Assembly: GCF_000282035.1 (NCBI RefSeq)
Contig: NZ_AKKA01000068.1
Location: 111,979-175,978 of the forward strand
Direction: 5' to 3'
DNA from: Rhizobium sp. CF122
GTDB taxonomy: Bacteria; Pseudomonadota; Alphaproteobacteria; Rhizobiales; Rhizobiaceae
Length of the DNA: 64,000 bases
Shown here: positions 1-7,179 of the stretch, piece after piece
Numbering within the stretch: the stretch's first letter is position 1
How the letters are laid out: the number at the start of each line of letters is the position of its first letter
Position numbers and translations under genes: made by a program
The notes under the pieces: generated by a model
What the model was told of the DNA's origin: nothing
What the model saw: the letters and a program-made list of their open reading frames with translations, nothing else
Database searches by the model: none

Positions 1-204
1 CAACGTCAGCGTCACGATCGCATGCTCTAGGGTGAGATAGGCAAGGTGACTGAGTGAGTTCTGCATTCGCGTATCCGTGGCTTCGGAAAATGTCTGGTGT
101 CGCGAAGGCGACTGTAAAAGCTCATGATATATCAGCGTTCGCGCGAACGGCAAGCTGGCGCCGAGCGCGGATCATGCTGCAAAATGGAAGAAACCGGACG
201 GCGC
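1..204. other. Non-coding left edge, downstream of the MacB-like permease gene
   Basis: I see no credible gene, RNA or terminator hairpin here. The two small plus-strand reading frames that begin in it are low-complexity and run antisense into the permease gene. The left end of the window may cut a neighbouring gene. Confidence 0.5.
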
Positions 205-1413
205 CTACTCGTGCCTCAGCGCCTCGATCGGGTTGAGCTGTGCGGCACGGCGTGCCGGGAAATACCCGAAGACCATCCCGATCGCGGCGGAGAACACGAA
301 CGCCACGGCGATCATAGTGAGGTTGACCACGAAAGGCACCTTGAGGACGGTTACTGCCCCATAGCCGAGGCCGACCCCTAGCAGGATCCCCGCGACGCCA
401 CCGAATACCGACAATGCCACAGCCTCGACAAGGAACTGCAGCAGCACCTGGTTTTCCAGCGCGCCGATCGCCAGCCGTATACCGATCTCTCGGGTGCGCT
501 CCGTCACGGACACCAGCATGATGTTCATGATCCCAATGCCGCCGACGAGCAGGCTGATCGCGGCGACCGCTCCGAGTAGGCTGGTCAACAGCGTCGTGGT
601 GCCGGTCATTGCGTCCGCAATCTGCGTCATGTCATTGACGCTGAAGTCATCTTCGCGACCAGGGATGATTTTCCGACGCTCGCGAAGCAGGTTTTCCGTC
701 TCGTCCTGAACTTTCGTCGTCGAGACACCGTCGCGCGCCGAGATCACAATCATCTGGACATTGGCGTTCGCTTTGCCACCAATCCGGCGTTGATAGACCT
801 TGACGGGCATGACGACGACATCGTCCTGGTCGTTGCCCATGCCGGATTGGCCGCGCTTGGCAAGGACGCCAATGACGCTGCACGAAACCTTGCCGACGCG
901 AATCTGCTGCCCCGTGGGGTCGGCTGCGCCGAAGAGCTGCAAGCGCACGGTCTCGCCGAGGATGCAGCGCGGGCGCCCACGCTCTTCTGCAGCATCGAAG
1001 GTGCGGCCGATCGCCATGCCCCAGTCCTGGGCGATGAAATAGTCGTTGGTCGTTCCCATCACGGTCGTCGAACGGCTCTGCCCGCCGTAAATGACCGTCG
1101 CGGTCGTCTGGTTGAGCGGTGCTGTGGCGCGCAGGCCATTGACCTGATCGCGGATGGCATCGACATCCTGGACGGTGAAGCGACGGGCCTCAGAACCTGC
1201 GCGACCGGGACCGAATTGACCCGGACGTGCAAACAGCATGTTGGTGCCGAGCCTTGAAAGCTCGGCCGAGACCTGGGCGGTCGTGCCGTTGCCGATCGTC
1301 ACCAGCGCGATGACGGCCGCCACGCCAATGACGACACCAAGCACGGTAAGGAACGACCGGAGCATGTTGCGACTGATTGCGCGCAGCGCGAGTTTCAGCG
1401 TCTCAAAAAACAT
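205..1413 (-). CDS. MacB-like ABC transporter permease (FtsX family)
   Basis: 402-residue inner-membrane permease of a MacAB-type efflux or export system. It has the family layout: one membrane helix near residues 20-45, a large periplasmic MacB_PCD domain, then three helices in the FtsX-like C-terminal part (about 275-395), with the conserved TREIGIRLAIGA stretch between helices. Unlike E. coli MacB, the ATPase is a separate protein encoded just upstream. The ATG at 1413 is chosen because the protein then begins MFFETLKLALRAI, typical of the family, and overlaps the ATPase stop by 11 bases. Such overlap suggests translational coupling in one operon with the ATPase and adaptor. The substrate cannot be read from sequence; antibiotics, lipids or peptides are all possible. 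No outer-membrane TolC partner is encoded nearby. Confidence 0.9.
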   Translation of the reverse strand: MFFETLKLALRAISRNMLRSFLTVLGVVIGVAAVIALVTIGNGTTAQVSAELSRLGTNMLFARPGQFGPGRAGSEARRFTVQDVDAIRDQVNGLRATAPLNQTTATVIYGGQSRSTTVMGTTNDYFIAQDWGMAIGRTFDAAEERGRPRCILGETVRLQLFGAADPTGQQIRVGKVSCSVIGVLAKRGQSGMGNDQDDVVVMPVKVYQRRIGGKANANVQMIVISARDGVSTTKVQDETENLLRERRKIIPGREDDFSVNDMTQIADAMTGTTTLLTSLLGAVAAISLLVGGIGIMNIMLVSVTERTREIGIRLAIGALENQVLLQFLVEAVALSVFGGVAGILLGVGLGYGAVTVLKVPFVVNLTMIAVAFVFSAAIGMVFGYFPARRAAQLNPIEALRHE

Positions 1414-2119
1414 GATCCGCCCTCCCGCGATGCTCGACTTCCGTCTCGAGCTTGCCGTCGATAAAGCGAAGCAGCCGCTGGGCGTAGGCCGCAATGTCCG
1501 GCTCGTGCGTGACCATGACGATCGTAATGCCCTGTTCGCGATTCAATCGCGTCATCAAGTCCATGATCTCAATGCTGGTCTTGGTATCGAGATTACCGGT
1601 CGGTTCATCCGCCAGAAGCAGCGAAGGTTCCGTCACAATCGCCCGAGCAATGGCGACGCGTTGCTGCTGGCCGCCGGACAGTTCCTGCGTCTTGTGATGT
1701 TCGCGCCCGGAAAGACCCACGAGCCCGAGCGCCTCCTTGGCCGTGCGGTGACGCTGGCTTGCATGCATGCCGCGGTAGATCAGCGGCAGTTCGACATTTT
1801 CCAAAGCCGACGTGCGAGGCAGCAGGTTGAACCCCTGGAATACGAAGCCGAGCATATGGCGGCGCAGCAACGTCAGTTGGCTGCGGTCGAAGCCCTGTGT
1901 CGACACGCCTTGGAAAATGTAATCACCGGCGCTCGGCACATCGAGACAGCCAAGAATGTTCATGGCCGTCGACTTGCCCGAACCGGAGGGTCCCATGATG
2001 GCGACGAATTCATGCTCGCGGATCGCCAGATCAACCCGATCGAGGGCGCGAATTGCCGCCTCCCCCTGACCGTAGATCTTCGAGACTTGCTTGAATTCGA
2101 TGAGTGGCGGGCTCGTCAT
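1403..2119 (-). CDS. MacB/LolD-type ABC transporter ATP-binding protein
   Basis: 238-residue cytoplasmic ATPase that powers the adjacent permease. Walker A GPSGSGKST lies near residues 43-51, the signature LSGGQQQRVA near 146, and Walker B LLLADEP near 168, followed by the TGNLD stretch usual in the LolD/MacB/FtsE group. Length is standard. The gene starts 12 bases after the adaptor stop and overlaps the permease by 11 bases, so the three genes form one transcription unit read adaptor-ATPase-permease. It belongs with the permease rather than with lipoprotein export because the flanking adaptor is of the HlyD/MacA type. Confidence 0.92.
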   Translation of the reverse strand: MTSPPLIEFKQVSKIYGQGEAAIRALDRVDLAIREHEFVAIMGPSGSGKSTAMNILGCLDVPSAGDYIFQGVSTQGFDRSQLTLLRRHMLGFVFQGFNLLPRTSALENVELPLIYRGMHASQRHRTAKEALGLVGLSGREHHKTQELSGGQQQRVAIARAIVTEPSLLLADEPTGNLDTKTSIEIMDLMTRLNREQGITIVMVTHEPDIAAYAQRLLRFIDGKLETEVEHRGRADHVF

Positions 2120-2131
2120 CGTGACCCTCGC

Positions 2132-3430
2132 CTATTTCGCCTGCGCGGTGGCGTCGGTAATCACGGCGTCGTTTTCCTTCAGGTCTCCAGAAACGATCTG
2201 AGTGAATTGTCCGTCGGAGGACCCCACTTGGATGATCACGGCTCCCGGCTTGTTTGATTTCAGAACCCAAACGCGCCGCTTTGCTCCAGTTAGGGCTTCG
2301 CCGCCCTGGTTGCCGGTCCGCGGTCCCATCCGGGGTGGCCTGAGCAATCCGAAGATGCCGCGATTCCGGGAAGATTCTACAGCCGGCGGCGCATAGCGAA
2401 GCGCCGAATTGGGTATCATCAGAGTATTCTTGACCGCTTCGACGGTGACGTCCGCCGTGGCAGTCATGCCCGGCCGCAGCAATAGGTCGGCATTGTCGAC
2501 CGACAGGATCGCTTTGTAGGTCACGACATTGTTCGTTGTCTCTGATGCAAATCGGATTTGCTTGATCTCGGCCGGAAAGGTCCGGTTGGGATAGGCATCG
2601 ACCGTGAACGTCGCCTTCTGGCCGACGGCAATCTGACCGACATCGGCCTCGTCGACATCGACCTGCAACTCCATCTTCCTCAGATCGCCGGCGATCACGA
2701 AAAGCACGGGCGCCGACAGCGACGCCGCCACTGTCGCGCCCGGATCGACCGAACGCGTCAGAACTACGCCGTTGATCGGCGAGACGATCTTCGCTTTGGC
2801 GAGGTTGACCTCGGCAAGCCGCAAATCAGCCTCGGCGGAGAGCACAGCAGCGACATTAATGTCCTTGGCAGCAACCGCAGAATCGAACTTGTAGCGCGCG
2901 TCCTCAAGGCTCTGTTGTGTCGACACGTTGCTTTGAACGAGATTGCGGAAGCGCTGGAACGAGCTCTGCGCCGACTCGAGGTCAGCTGTGGCCTTCACAA
3001 CGTTGGCTTTGGCCGAATCAAGCTTCGCACGCGAACTCTTGACGTCGGCTTCAAGCTTGTTCGTATCGAGCGCGGCAAGAACCTCGCCGGCCTTGACCTC
3101 GCTGTTGTAGTCGACGTTTACGTCGCGAACCGTTCCGGACAGCTCGCTTGATATATCCACTTGCTCCGTCGGCTGCACGGATCCCGTAGCGGTGACCAAC
3201 ACGGTTAGGTCGCCGCGCTTAACAGGCTGAGTGGCGTAGCTGTATTGGTTGCCCTCTTGCCGCGAATACAAGTAGGTTACGCCGCCGGCGGCAAGAATCA
3301 GCAGAAGCAATACCAATAGGCGACCACGCCAACTGCCCTTGGACTGTTTGCGTGAGGCCGCAAGGACGGCCGCCAGATCGGCGCTCGCCTTTGTCGGCTT
3401 GGTTTCGTGCATATCCTTGACGTCGTTCAT
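2132..3430 (-). CDS. MacA/HlyD-family periplasmic adaptor subunit
   Basis: 432-residue membrane-fusion protein linking the MacB-like permease to an outer-membrane channel. After a basic cytoplasmic N-terminus there is one membrane helix (about residues 35-55), then a biotinyl-lipoyl-like barrel, a long alpha-hairpin rich in Ala, Lys, Asp and Glu (about 110-200), the return lipoyl half and a beta-barrel domain. A Pro/Gly/Arg-rich insertion near residues 350-380 interrupts the C-terminal part. The ATG at 3430 has a GAGG ribosome site five bases upstream; the longer reading frame would begin with TTG at 3445. It is the first gene of a three-gene efflux operon. Confidence 0.88.
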   Translation of the reverse strand: MNDVKDMHETKPTKASADLAAVLAASRKQSKGSWRGRLLVLLLLILAAGGVTYLYSRQEGNQYSYATQPVKRGDLTVLVTATGSVQPTEQVDISSELSGTVRDVNVDYNSEVKAGEVLAALDTNKLEADVKSSRAKLDSAKANVVKATADLESAQSSFQRFRNLVQSNVSTQQSLEDARYKFDSAVAAKDINVAAVLSAEADLRLAEVNLAKAKIVSPINGVVLTRSVDPGATVAASLSAPVLFVIAGDLRKMELQVDVDEADVGQIAVGQKATFTVDAYPNRTFPAEIKQIRFASETTNNVVTYKAILSVDNADLLLRPGMTATADVTVEAVKNTLMIPNSALRYAPPAVESSRNRGIFGLLRPPRMGPRTGNQGGEALTGAKRRVWVLKSNKPGAVIIQVGSSDGQFTQIVSGDLKENDAVITDATAQAK

Positions 3431-3738
3431 TCCGGCCTCGATCAACGTGCGGCAATGCAGCCGTCAGCAAAATGAGCACGTCGAAGCTGAACGACAGATT
3501 AGCATCGGCCCCCGGATTGGCACGAAATGGCGGTGGAATGAAATGAAATCTTGGTAATGAAAGTTCAGTTTTCCGTAGGATCAATTGGCCTCAAGGGCAT
3601 TGCTTCGTATTGCCCGGTGCCTCCCTCTATCGGGCGCAGCCAGATTTTCGCCGTCTTTGATCCAAAACATTGAAACGACTGGAGATCGATCGGAGGATTC
3701 TTCAGTGAACCAATTCGGATCGTTGCGAGCTCATCGCT

Positions 3739-3945
3739 AAGACTGAGAAGGCATCCGCCACATCGCGGACAGAAGCTGCGACCCGCATAGGTGGATTGCT
3801 CGAAGGATCATCTCGGCCAAAACTGCAAAGACGACGAAAAACGGATCCACTCGACTTGCGGCAGTCCCTGCAGTGGCAGCCCGACGCGGAGTAGCCCGCC
3901 TCCAACTGCTAGTGCGCCGTGCAGTAGAGGCTGCCCCACTCCGGA
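3739..3945 (-). pseudogene. Decayed GFA/CENP-V-family (glutathione-dependent formaldehyde-activating-like) gene
   Basis: On the minus strand one frame reads GSLYCTAH, a stop, then AGYSASGCHCRDCRKSSG, which carries the zinc-binding CxCxxC core of GFA-family proteins (CHCRDCRKSSG). After a frameshift at about 3848 the next frame continues DPFFVVFAVLAEM and then LCGSQLLSAMWRMPS, resembling the family's C-terminal CGSQL segment. The middle and the N-terminus are missing, there is an in-frame stop before the zinc motif, and no start or ribosome site is evident. I read this as a degraded remnant in a gene-poor stretch. Family assignment rests on motif recall only. Confidence 0.55.
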
Positions 3946-3963
3946 TGCGCGTTGACAAAATCA

Positions 3964-4158
3964 TCAGTGAGCCGGCAGACGACGCTTGGCGGCCATGAGC
4001 AGATCGAGTTCTGTGGCAGATGGCCCAAACTTCTCATAAAGCCGCTTCGCTTCGGTTTCGTCGAGACGATATTTCCTGGTAAACTCACCGAGGCTGTAAG
4101 GTCGCCCGCGCAACACTTTTCGGGTCGCCGGCGGTGCAGATGTGGTCACGCTGGTCAT
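3964..4158 (-). CDS. Small conserved rhizobial protein of unknown function
   Basis: 64 residues, soluble and charged. The core reads GRPYSLGEFTRKYRLDETEAKRLYEKFGPSATELDLLMAA, a predicted helical segment resembling DUF3606-type small proteins of rhizobia, which are often stress-associated. A clear AAGGAG ribosome site stands upstream of the ATG at 4158. I do not see a general-stress promoter within 120 bases upstream on this strand. Function is not known to me; nucleic-acid or ribosome association would be a guess. Confidence 0.7.
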   Translation of the reverse strand: MTSVTTSAPPATRKVLRGRPYSLGEFTRKYRLDETEAKRLYEKFGPSATELDLLMAAKRRLPAH

Positions 4159-4262
4159 TGCATTCTCCTTGGCTGTACAAGGGGCTAGCTAGAGCGTCGC
4201 GTGACTTTGTGAAGATATTGAATGGCCCTCAGAAGGGATTGATTCATTTAATTTTTTTTGGG

Positions 4263-4287
4263 GGAACCTTCTGACGCTTCGTGCATT
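4263..4287 (+). promoter_or_regulatory. Candidate EcfG/RpoE2 general-stress promoter
   Basis: GGAAC at 4263-4267, a 16-base spacer, then CATT at 4284-4287. The alphaproteobacterial general-stress sigma factor recognises GGAAC-N16/17-CGTT, so there is one mismatch in the minus-10 element. It points toward a stretch that ends in a strong intrinsic terminator at 4434-4459 and has no convincing coding frame. Confidence 0.5.
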
Positions 4288-4292
4288 TATAA

Positions 4293-4459
4293 GGCGAGAT
4301 TGTGAGCTGCGCCAAGCGGACGCGGCGGTTGCGAAAGGATGCCCGGATTTTTCCGCTTTCCCCGGGCGGCCAACGAAACGGCAGTCGAGCTTTCGCCCGT
4401 CCGGTTCACGATCTCGTTTCCCCCAACTTTGACAAAGCGCCTTCGGGCGCTTTTCTTTT
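4293..4459 (+). ncRNA. Candidate small RNA, about 165 nt, with EcfG-type promoter and intrinsic terminator
   Basis: The transcript is inferred, not recognised as a known family. It would start a few bases after the promoter at 4263-4287 and end at the TTCG-loop terminator at 4434-4459. A pyrimidine tract (CGTTTCCCCCAACTTT, about 4414-4430) just before the terminator could pair with ribosome-binding sites of messenger RNAs, a common property of rhizobial trans-acting small RNAs. Short open frames across it run through the terminator and look spurious. Small RNAs under RpoE2 control are known in Sinorhizobium meliloti, so the idea has precedent. Confidence 0.4.
4434..4459 (+). terminator. Intrinsic terminator with TTCG tetraloop
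   Basis: Perfect 8-bp stem AAAGCGCC/GGCGCTTT closed by a TTCG tetraloop and followed by TCTTTT. It is a textbook Rho-independent terminator on the plus strand, yet there is no annotated plus-strand gene before it. This is the main reason for proposing the small RNA at 4293-4459. Confidence 0.85.
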
Positions 4460-4668
4460 GTGGTCTTTGGACATTGCAAACGCCGGGCTCGCGCAATCAG
4501 GTAAAACCGGTGGAAACGAAGCCCCGCATAGGCTGGTAGCTGCCTTTTCAGGCCCGTTGGCAAGAAATGTGCCTAATGCGCAGGGAACGATGATTTTTTG
4601 GTTGACCGCAATGGGGCACCTGCATATGTTCCGCGCACTTCCAGCCGGGCGAACCGTTCGGCATCAGG

Positions 4669-4744
4669 GAGAGCGTAGCTCAGCTGGTAGAGCAACTGAC
4701 TTTTAATCAGTAGGTCTCGGGTTCGAACCCCGACGCTCTCACCA
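4669..4744 (+). tRNA. tRNA-Lys (anticodon TTT)
   Basis: 76 bases including an encoded CCA end. The acceptor stem GAGAGCG pairs with CGCTCTC. The D-arm has AGCTCAGCTGGTAGAGC, the anticodon stem ACTGA/TCAGT closes a 7-base loop CTTTTAA with anticodon TTT, and the T-arm contains GGTTCGAACCC. All arms pair perfectly. Confidence 0.97.
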
Positions 4745-4816
4745 CAATTCAACGACCGAACATAGATTTTGCGGTGAAAAACGCATCGCGCCATTTTACT
4801 TGCTCGACTTGCGTAG

Positions 4817-5008
4817 CTAGTAGCTGCAGGAGCGGCCGTTGCTCGGTCTGAACCCACCCGAACAGGCGGGATTTACAGAGCGATCGTATTGATAGGACGA
4901 TGAAAATCCGATTGACGAGGTCTGATCGGAGCTTGTGGTGCAGGCTGAAATGATCGCGGAAAGGCTGACCAGTGCTCCGGCTGCTGCAGATGCGAGAAAT
5001 CTGTTCAT
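4817..5008 (-). CDS. Small lipoprotein, function unknown
   Basis: 63 residues. The N-terminus is a lipoprotein signal: basic start MNR, hydrophobic core, then the lipobox ISAC with the acylated Cys at residue 23. The mature part is about 40 residues, rich in Ser, Tyr and Gly, with two further cysteines in the last 15 residues that may form a disulfide. A GGAGA ribosome site lies upstream of the ATG at 5008. Upstream on the same strand are a TATATC minus-10-like element and an ACACG/CGTGT inverted repeat (5055-5070). I do not recognise a family. Confidence 0.65.
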   Translation of the reverse strand: MNRFLASAAAGALVSLSAIISACTTSSDQTSSIGFSSSYQYDRSVNPACSGGFRPSNGRSCSY

Positions 5009-5327
5009 TTGAGCTTCTCCTTCCGCGCCACATAGGCCCGCGTGAGGATATATGACACGCTTGATCGTGTGGCTACCACCAGGTCACCGCGCTCGGCCAG
5101 CGACGCCGAGGTCGGTCCTTTAAAGAAGTGAAACGCGATGAAGCAGTCCTCAGCTGATTTCAGTCAGAGTGTTTTCTGTTCGAACATCAGCGCTCCACGA
5201 AATTAAGATTGGCGCCGTCTCGTTGCAGTATGGCCGTGTTGTCTGCGGGCAGATGCTGGTCTCGACTGTCGTCACCTGTCCACAGATCGTTTCGTGTCCT
5301 TGCCCCAAATTTCCAATGTGACACTTA
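5009..5327. other. Intergenic stretch without a supported gene
   Basis: About 320 bases between two small minus-strand genes. It holds the promoter region of the small lipoprotein, with the ACACG/CGTGT inverted repeat at 5055-5070. The frames across it have no ribosome site and poor codon use, so I call none of them. Confidence 0.5.
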
Positions 5328-5534
5328 TCAATGCGACGTCGCCTTCCGGCTGGCCAGCAACAGAATATAGTCGTCCGCCGCATCCGCGATGGCCATTGCA
5401 ACCTCCGCAGGCGCCCACCCTTTTTGCTGCGCATCGCGGATGATCTGATGGAGTGCTGGTTCAACATCGGCACGGCAATCGAGCAGACGTTGGTCATGGG
5501 TAGTGTCATTACGAACTGACTGTAGATTGATCAT
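5328..5534 (-). CDS. Small hypothetical protein
   Basis: 68 residues from the ATG at 5534, which is preceded by GAGGGG; an in-frame ATG 18 bases upstream lacks a ribosome site. The product is acidic and helical: DVEPALHQIIRDAQQKG is followed by an Ala-rich helix AEVAMAIADAADDYILLL. No signal peptide or membrane helix is evident. It resembles short uncharacterised proteins common in Rhizobium genomes, but I cannot name a family. Confidence 0.55.
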   Translation of the reverse strand: MINLQSVRNDTTHDQRLLDCRADVEPALHQIIRDAQQKGWAPAEVAMAIADAADDYILLLASRKATSH

Positions 5535-6359
5535 AGCTGGAACCCCTCTCATGTGAAGGAAGTTACCATGACATAGATTGCAGGTTGAGCAAGCAAATGC
5601 TTAAGGAAGGGCCGTGATTTCGTTGAGAATGAGCTTTTTCGTCTACACAAGCGGGTCGGCAAAACGATTCACGGCATAATCGGCCGTTAAATCGATGAAC
5701 AGAGCGTGGTTGATTTACGGGGGTGCAGGAAACGGCGAGATCCAGCGTGGCTTGGCCCGACGCGAACTGATCGTATATTGGTATTGTTATTACGTGGCTG
5801 ATATGGCCGAGTGTATAAAGATTGGTATGCATTTTGGAACGGTCGCCTAGCGTAACGCCCTCCTGATACGGTGTTTATTCTACGGTCTCGCGCGAAATGC
5901 AATTGCACGATGCTTCTCTCGTGAAATGCGCGCTTGAGGCGTCTCGAGATGCCCTTCCGAGAATATGCATCTCGATCCCTAGGGATGCTCGACAGCGTCG
6001 AGTGTTTCTTGAATGCGACGTCCAGGGGTTGTGCTCAGGTCGATCGAGGGTGCACTATCATCGTCGAATCTCCTTGAGTCGACGAGGTTTGAACTGAACT
6101 TGACGACGGGTCGCGTCAGATGGTCTCCCGTAGCGCCTATCTTCGAGCGAACATTTGCGTTGCGCACCCAAACGGATCGCCTATCTTTTTCGTGTGGGAG
6201 AATTGAGTCTCAACGCGGGCGCAAGGCTTGCAACATCATTCGTGCTCCAGGCCTATCTCAGGCTACCGGCGGCTTATTGTTCGTATGCGGAGACTCGCTG
6301 TCAGAGACCCCTCAATTCCCTCGCTGGCGCTGACTTCGTTTTCTCTGGAGGAAAAACAT
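5535..6359. other. Long non-coding interval
   Basis: About 825 bases with no gene I can support. The frames here (for example 5563-5832 minus, 5897-6097 plus, 6013-6333 plus) are unlike proteins and lack ribosome sites. Base composition is somewhat more AT-rich than in neighbouring genes around 5580-5900. The right end must contain the promoter of the GlsB-like gene, but I see no clear sigma-70 or EcfG match. Confidence 0.5.
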
Positions 6360-6611
6360 ATGGAAGACGCAGGCGTAGGTTGGGTAGCCGCTATCATTAT
6401 CGGCGGCATTGCCGGGTGGCTCGCGGAAAAGTTCATGAACAGCAACATGGGGCTGTTGATGAATATCATTTTGGGCATTGTGGGCGCGATCGTCGCCAAT
6501 GCCATACTCTCGGGGCTCGGATTCGCGCTGGCTGGCTGGCTCGGCTATCTGATTGCCGGCTTTGTCGGCGCTTGCCTGCTCATTGCCGTTGGCCGGGTCA
6601 TTCGTCGTTAG
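6360..6611 (+). CDS. GlsB/YeaQ/YmgE family membrane protein
   Basis: 83-residue inner-membrane protein of the so-called transglycosylase-associated family, which is commonly stress-induced. Three hydrophobic helices are visible (about residues 7-20, 28-50 and 55-80), with Gly-rich packing motifs such as IIIGGIAGWLAEKFM and LGIVGAIVANAI. Length is typical. The ATG at 6360 has an excellent GGAGGA site; the frame extends upstream without protein-like sequence. It converges on the YqjD-like gene and shares the hairpin at 6631-6654. Biochemical function is unknown. Confidence 0.88.
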   Translation: MEDAGVGWVAAIIIGGIAGWLAEKFMNSNMGLLMNIILGIVGAIVANAILSGLGFALAGWLGYLIAGFVGACLLIAVGRVIRR

Positions 6612-6630
6612 GCAATCATGCAAAGTCAAA

Positions 6631-6654
6631 AGCCGGGCGTCAGCACGCCCGGCT
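6631..6654 (-). terminator. Terminator hairpin for the YqjD-like gene
   Basis: Stem AGCCGGGCG/CGCCCGGCT of nine pairs with a six-base loop. On the minus strand it is followed by TTTTGACTTTG, making a reasonable intrinsic terminator for the gene ending at 6682. On the plus strand no U-tract follows, so it would stop the GlsB-like transcript less well. Confidence 0.65.
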
Positions 6655-6681
6655 CTCGCCTGGTCAAAATGCCGATCGATC

Positions 6682-6963
6682 TTATCGACGGCTCATCAAT
6701 CCGAAAAGATAGGCGACACCGGCGGTCACGGCGAGCGCGAAGATAGGCTCCTCCCTTACCTTGTCGCGCAACCGTTCCGTCATGACCGAGGCCTCATCGG
6801 CGACGGCGGTCTTGGCGCCGTGTCCAAGCGCCACAACGCTTTCGGACAGGCGTGCAAGGTCTTCGCGCAATGCTGCGACCTGTGCGGAAAGATCGTCTGC
6901 CGCGATCTCCGCCTTCACACGCGCGGTTGCGGACTGGGCGGAGGCGGTTTTCATATCGGCCAT
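6682..6963 (-). CDS. YqjD/ElaB-like (DUF883) membrane-anchored protein
   Basis: 93 residues: a long amphipathic helical region (about residues 10-70, including ALREDLARLSESVVALG) and one C-terminal membrane helix FALAVTAGVAYLFGLMSRR. This matches the ElaB/YqjD/YgaM family, tail-anchored proteins that bind ribosomes in stationary-phase E. coli. An AGAGGAG ribosome site precedes the ATG. An exact EcfG/RpoE2-type promoter lies about 30-55 bases upstream (6994-7018), so induction in the general stress response is likely. Confidence 0.82.
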   Translation of the reverse strand: MADMKTASAQSATARVKAEIAADDLSAQVAALREDLARLSESVVALGHGAKTAVADEASVMTERLRDKVREEPIFALAVTAGVAYLFGLMSRR

Positions 6964-6993
6964 TGTCTGCTCCTCTTTTTCCGGATGCTGTTC

Positions 6994-7018
6994 AACGAAT
7001 TAGCCCGGGAAAGGTTCC
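6994..7018 (-). promoter_or_regulatory. EcfG/RpoE2-type general-stress promoter
   Basis: Read on the minus strand: GGAAC (7018-7014), a 16-base spacer, then CGTT (6997-6994). This is an exact match to the GGAAC-N16-CGTT consensus of the alphaproteobacterial general-stress sigma factor. It faces the YqjD-like gene, whose ATG is about 30 bases downstream. Confidence 0.8.
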
Positions 7019-7179
7019 GATATCCGGTGGCTTTTGCTGTGCTCGATGCGCTTGTATGATTGCAGATATAGTGCAGATGTTTTCGCGCGATAACCCTTCA
7101 TTTCCTGCCGGCTTTGTTCTAAGGAACGTCGAATGCTTTGCCCGCGAACGGGCGAATATGATGCGAGGTTTGCGTTTCG

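Noticed and set aside
1238..2257. 339-codon plus-strand frame opposite the ABC ATPase
   Set aside because: Shadow of the MacB-like ATPase and permease genes.
4302..4706. Plus-strand frame running into tRNA-Lys
   Set aside because: It passes through a strong terminator and overlaps the tRNA; no ribosome site.
5563..6333. Several short frames in the 5.6-6.3 kb interval
   Set aside because: No ribosome sites, no recognisable domains, and poor codon use; called non-coding.
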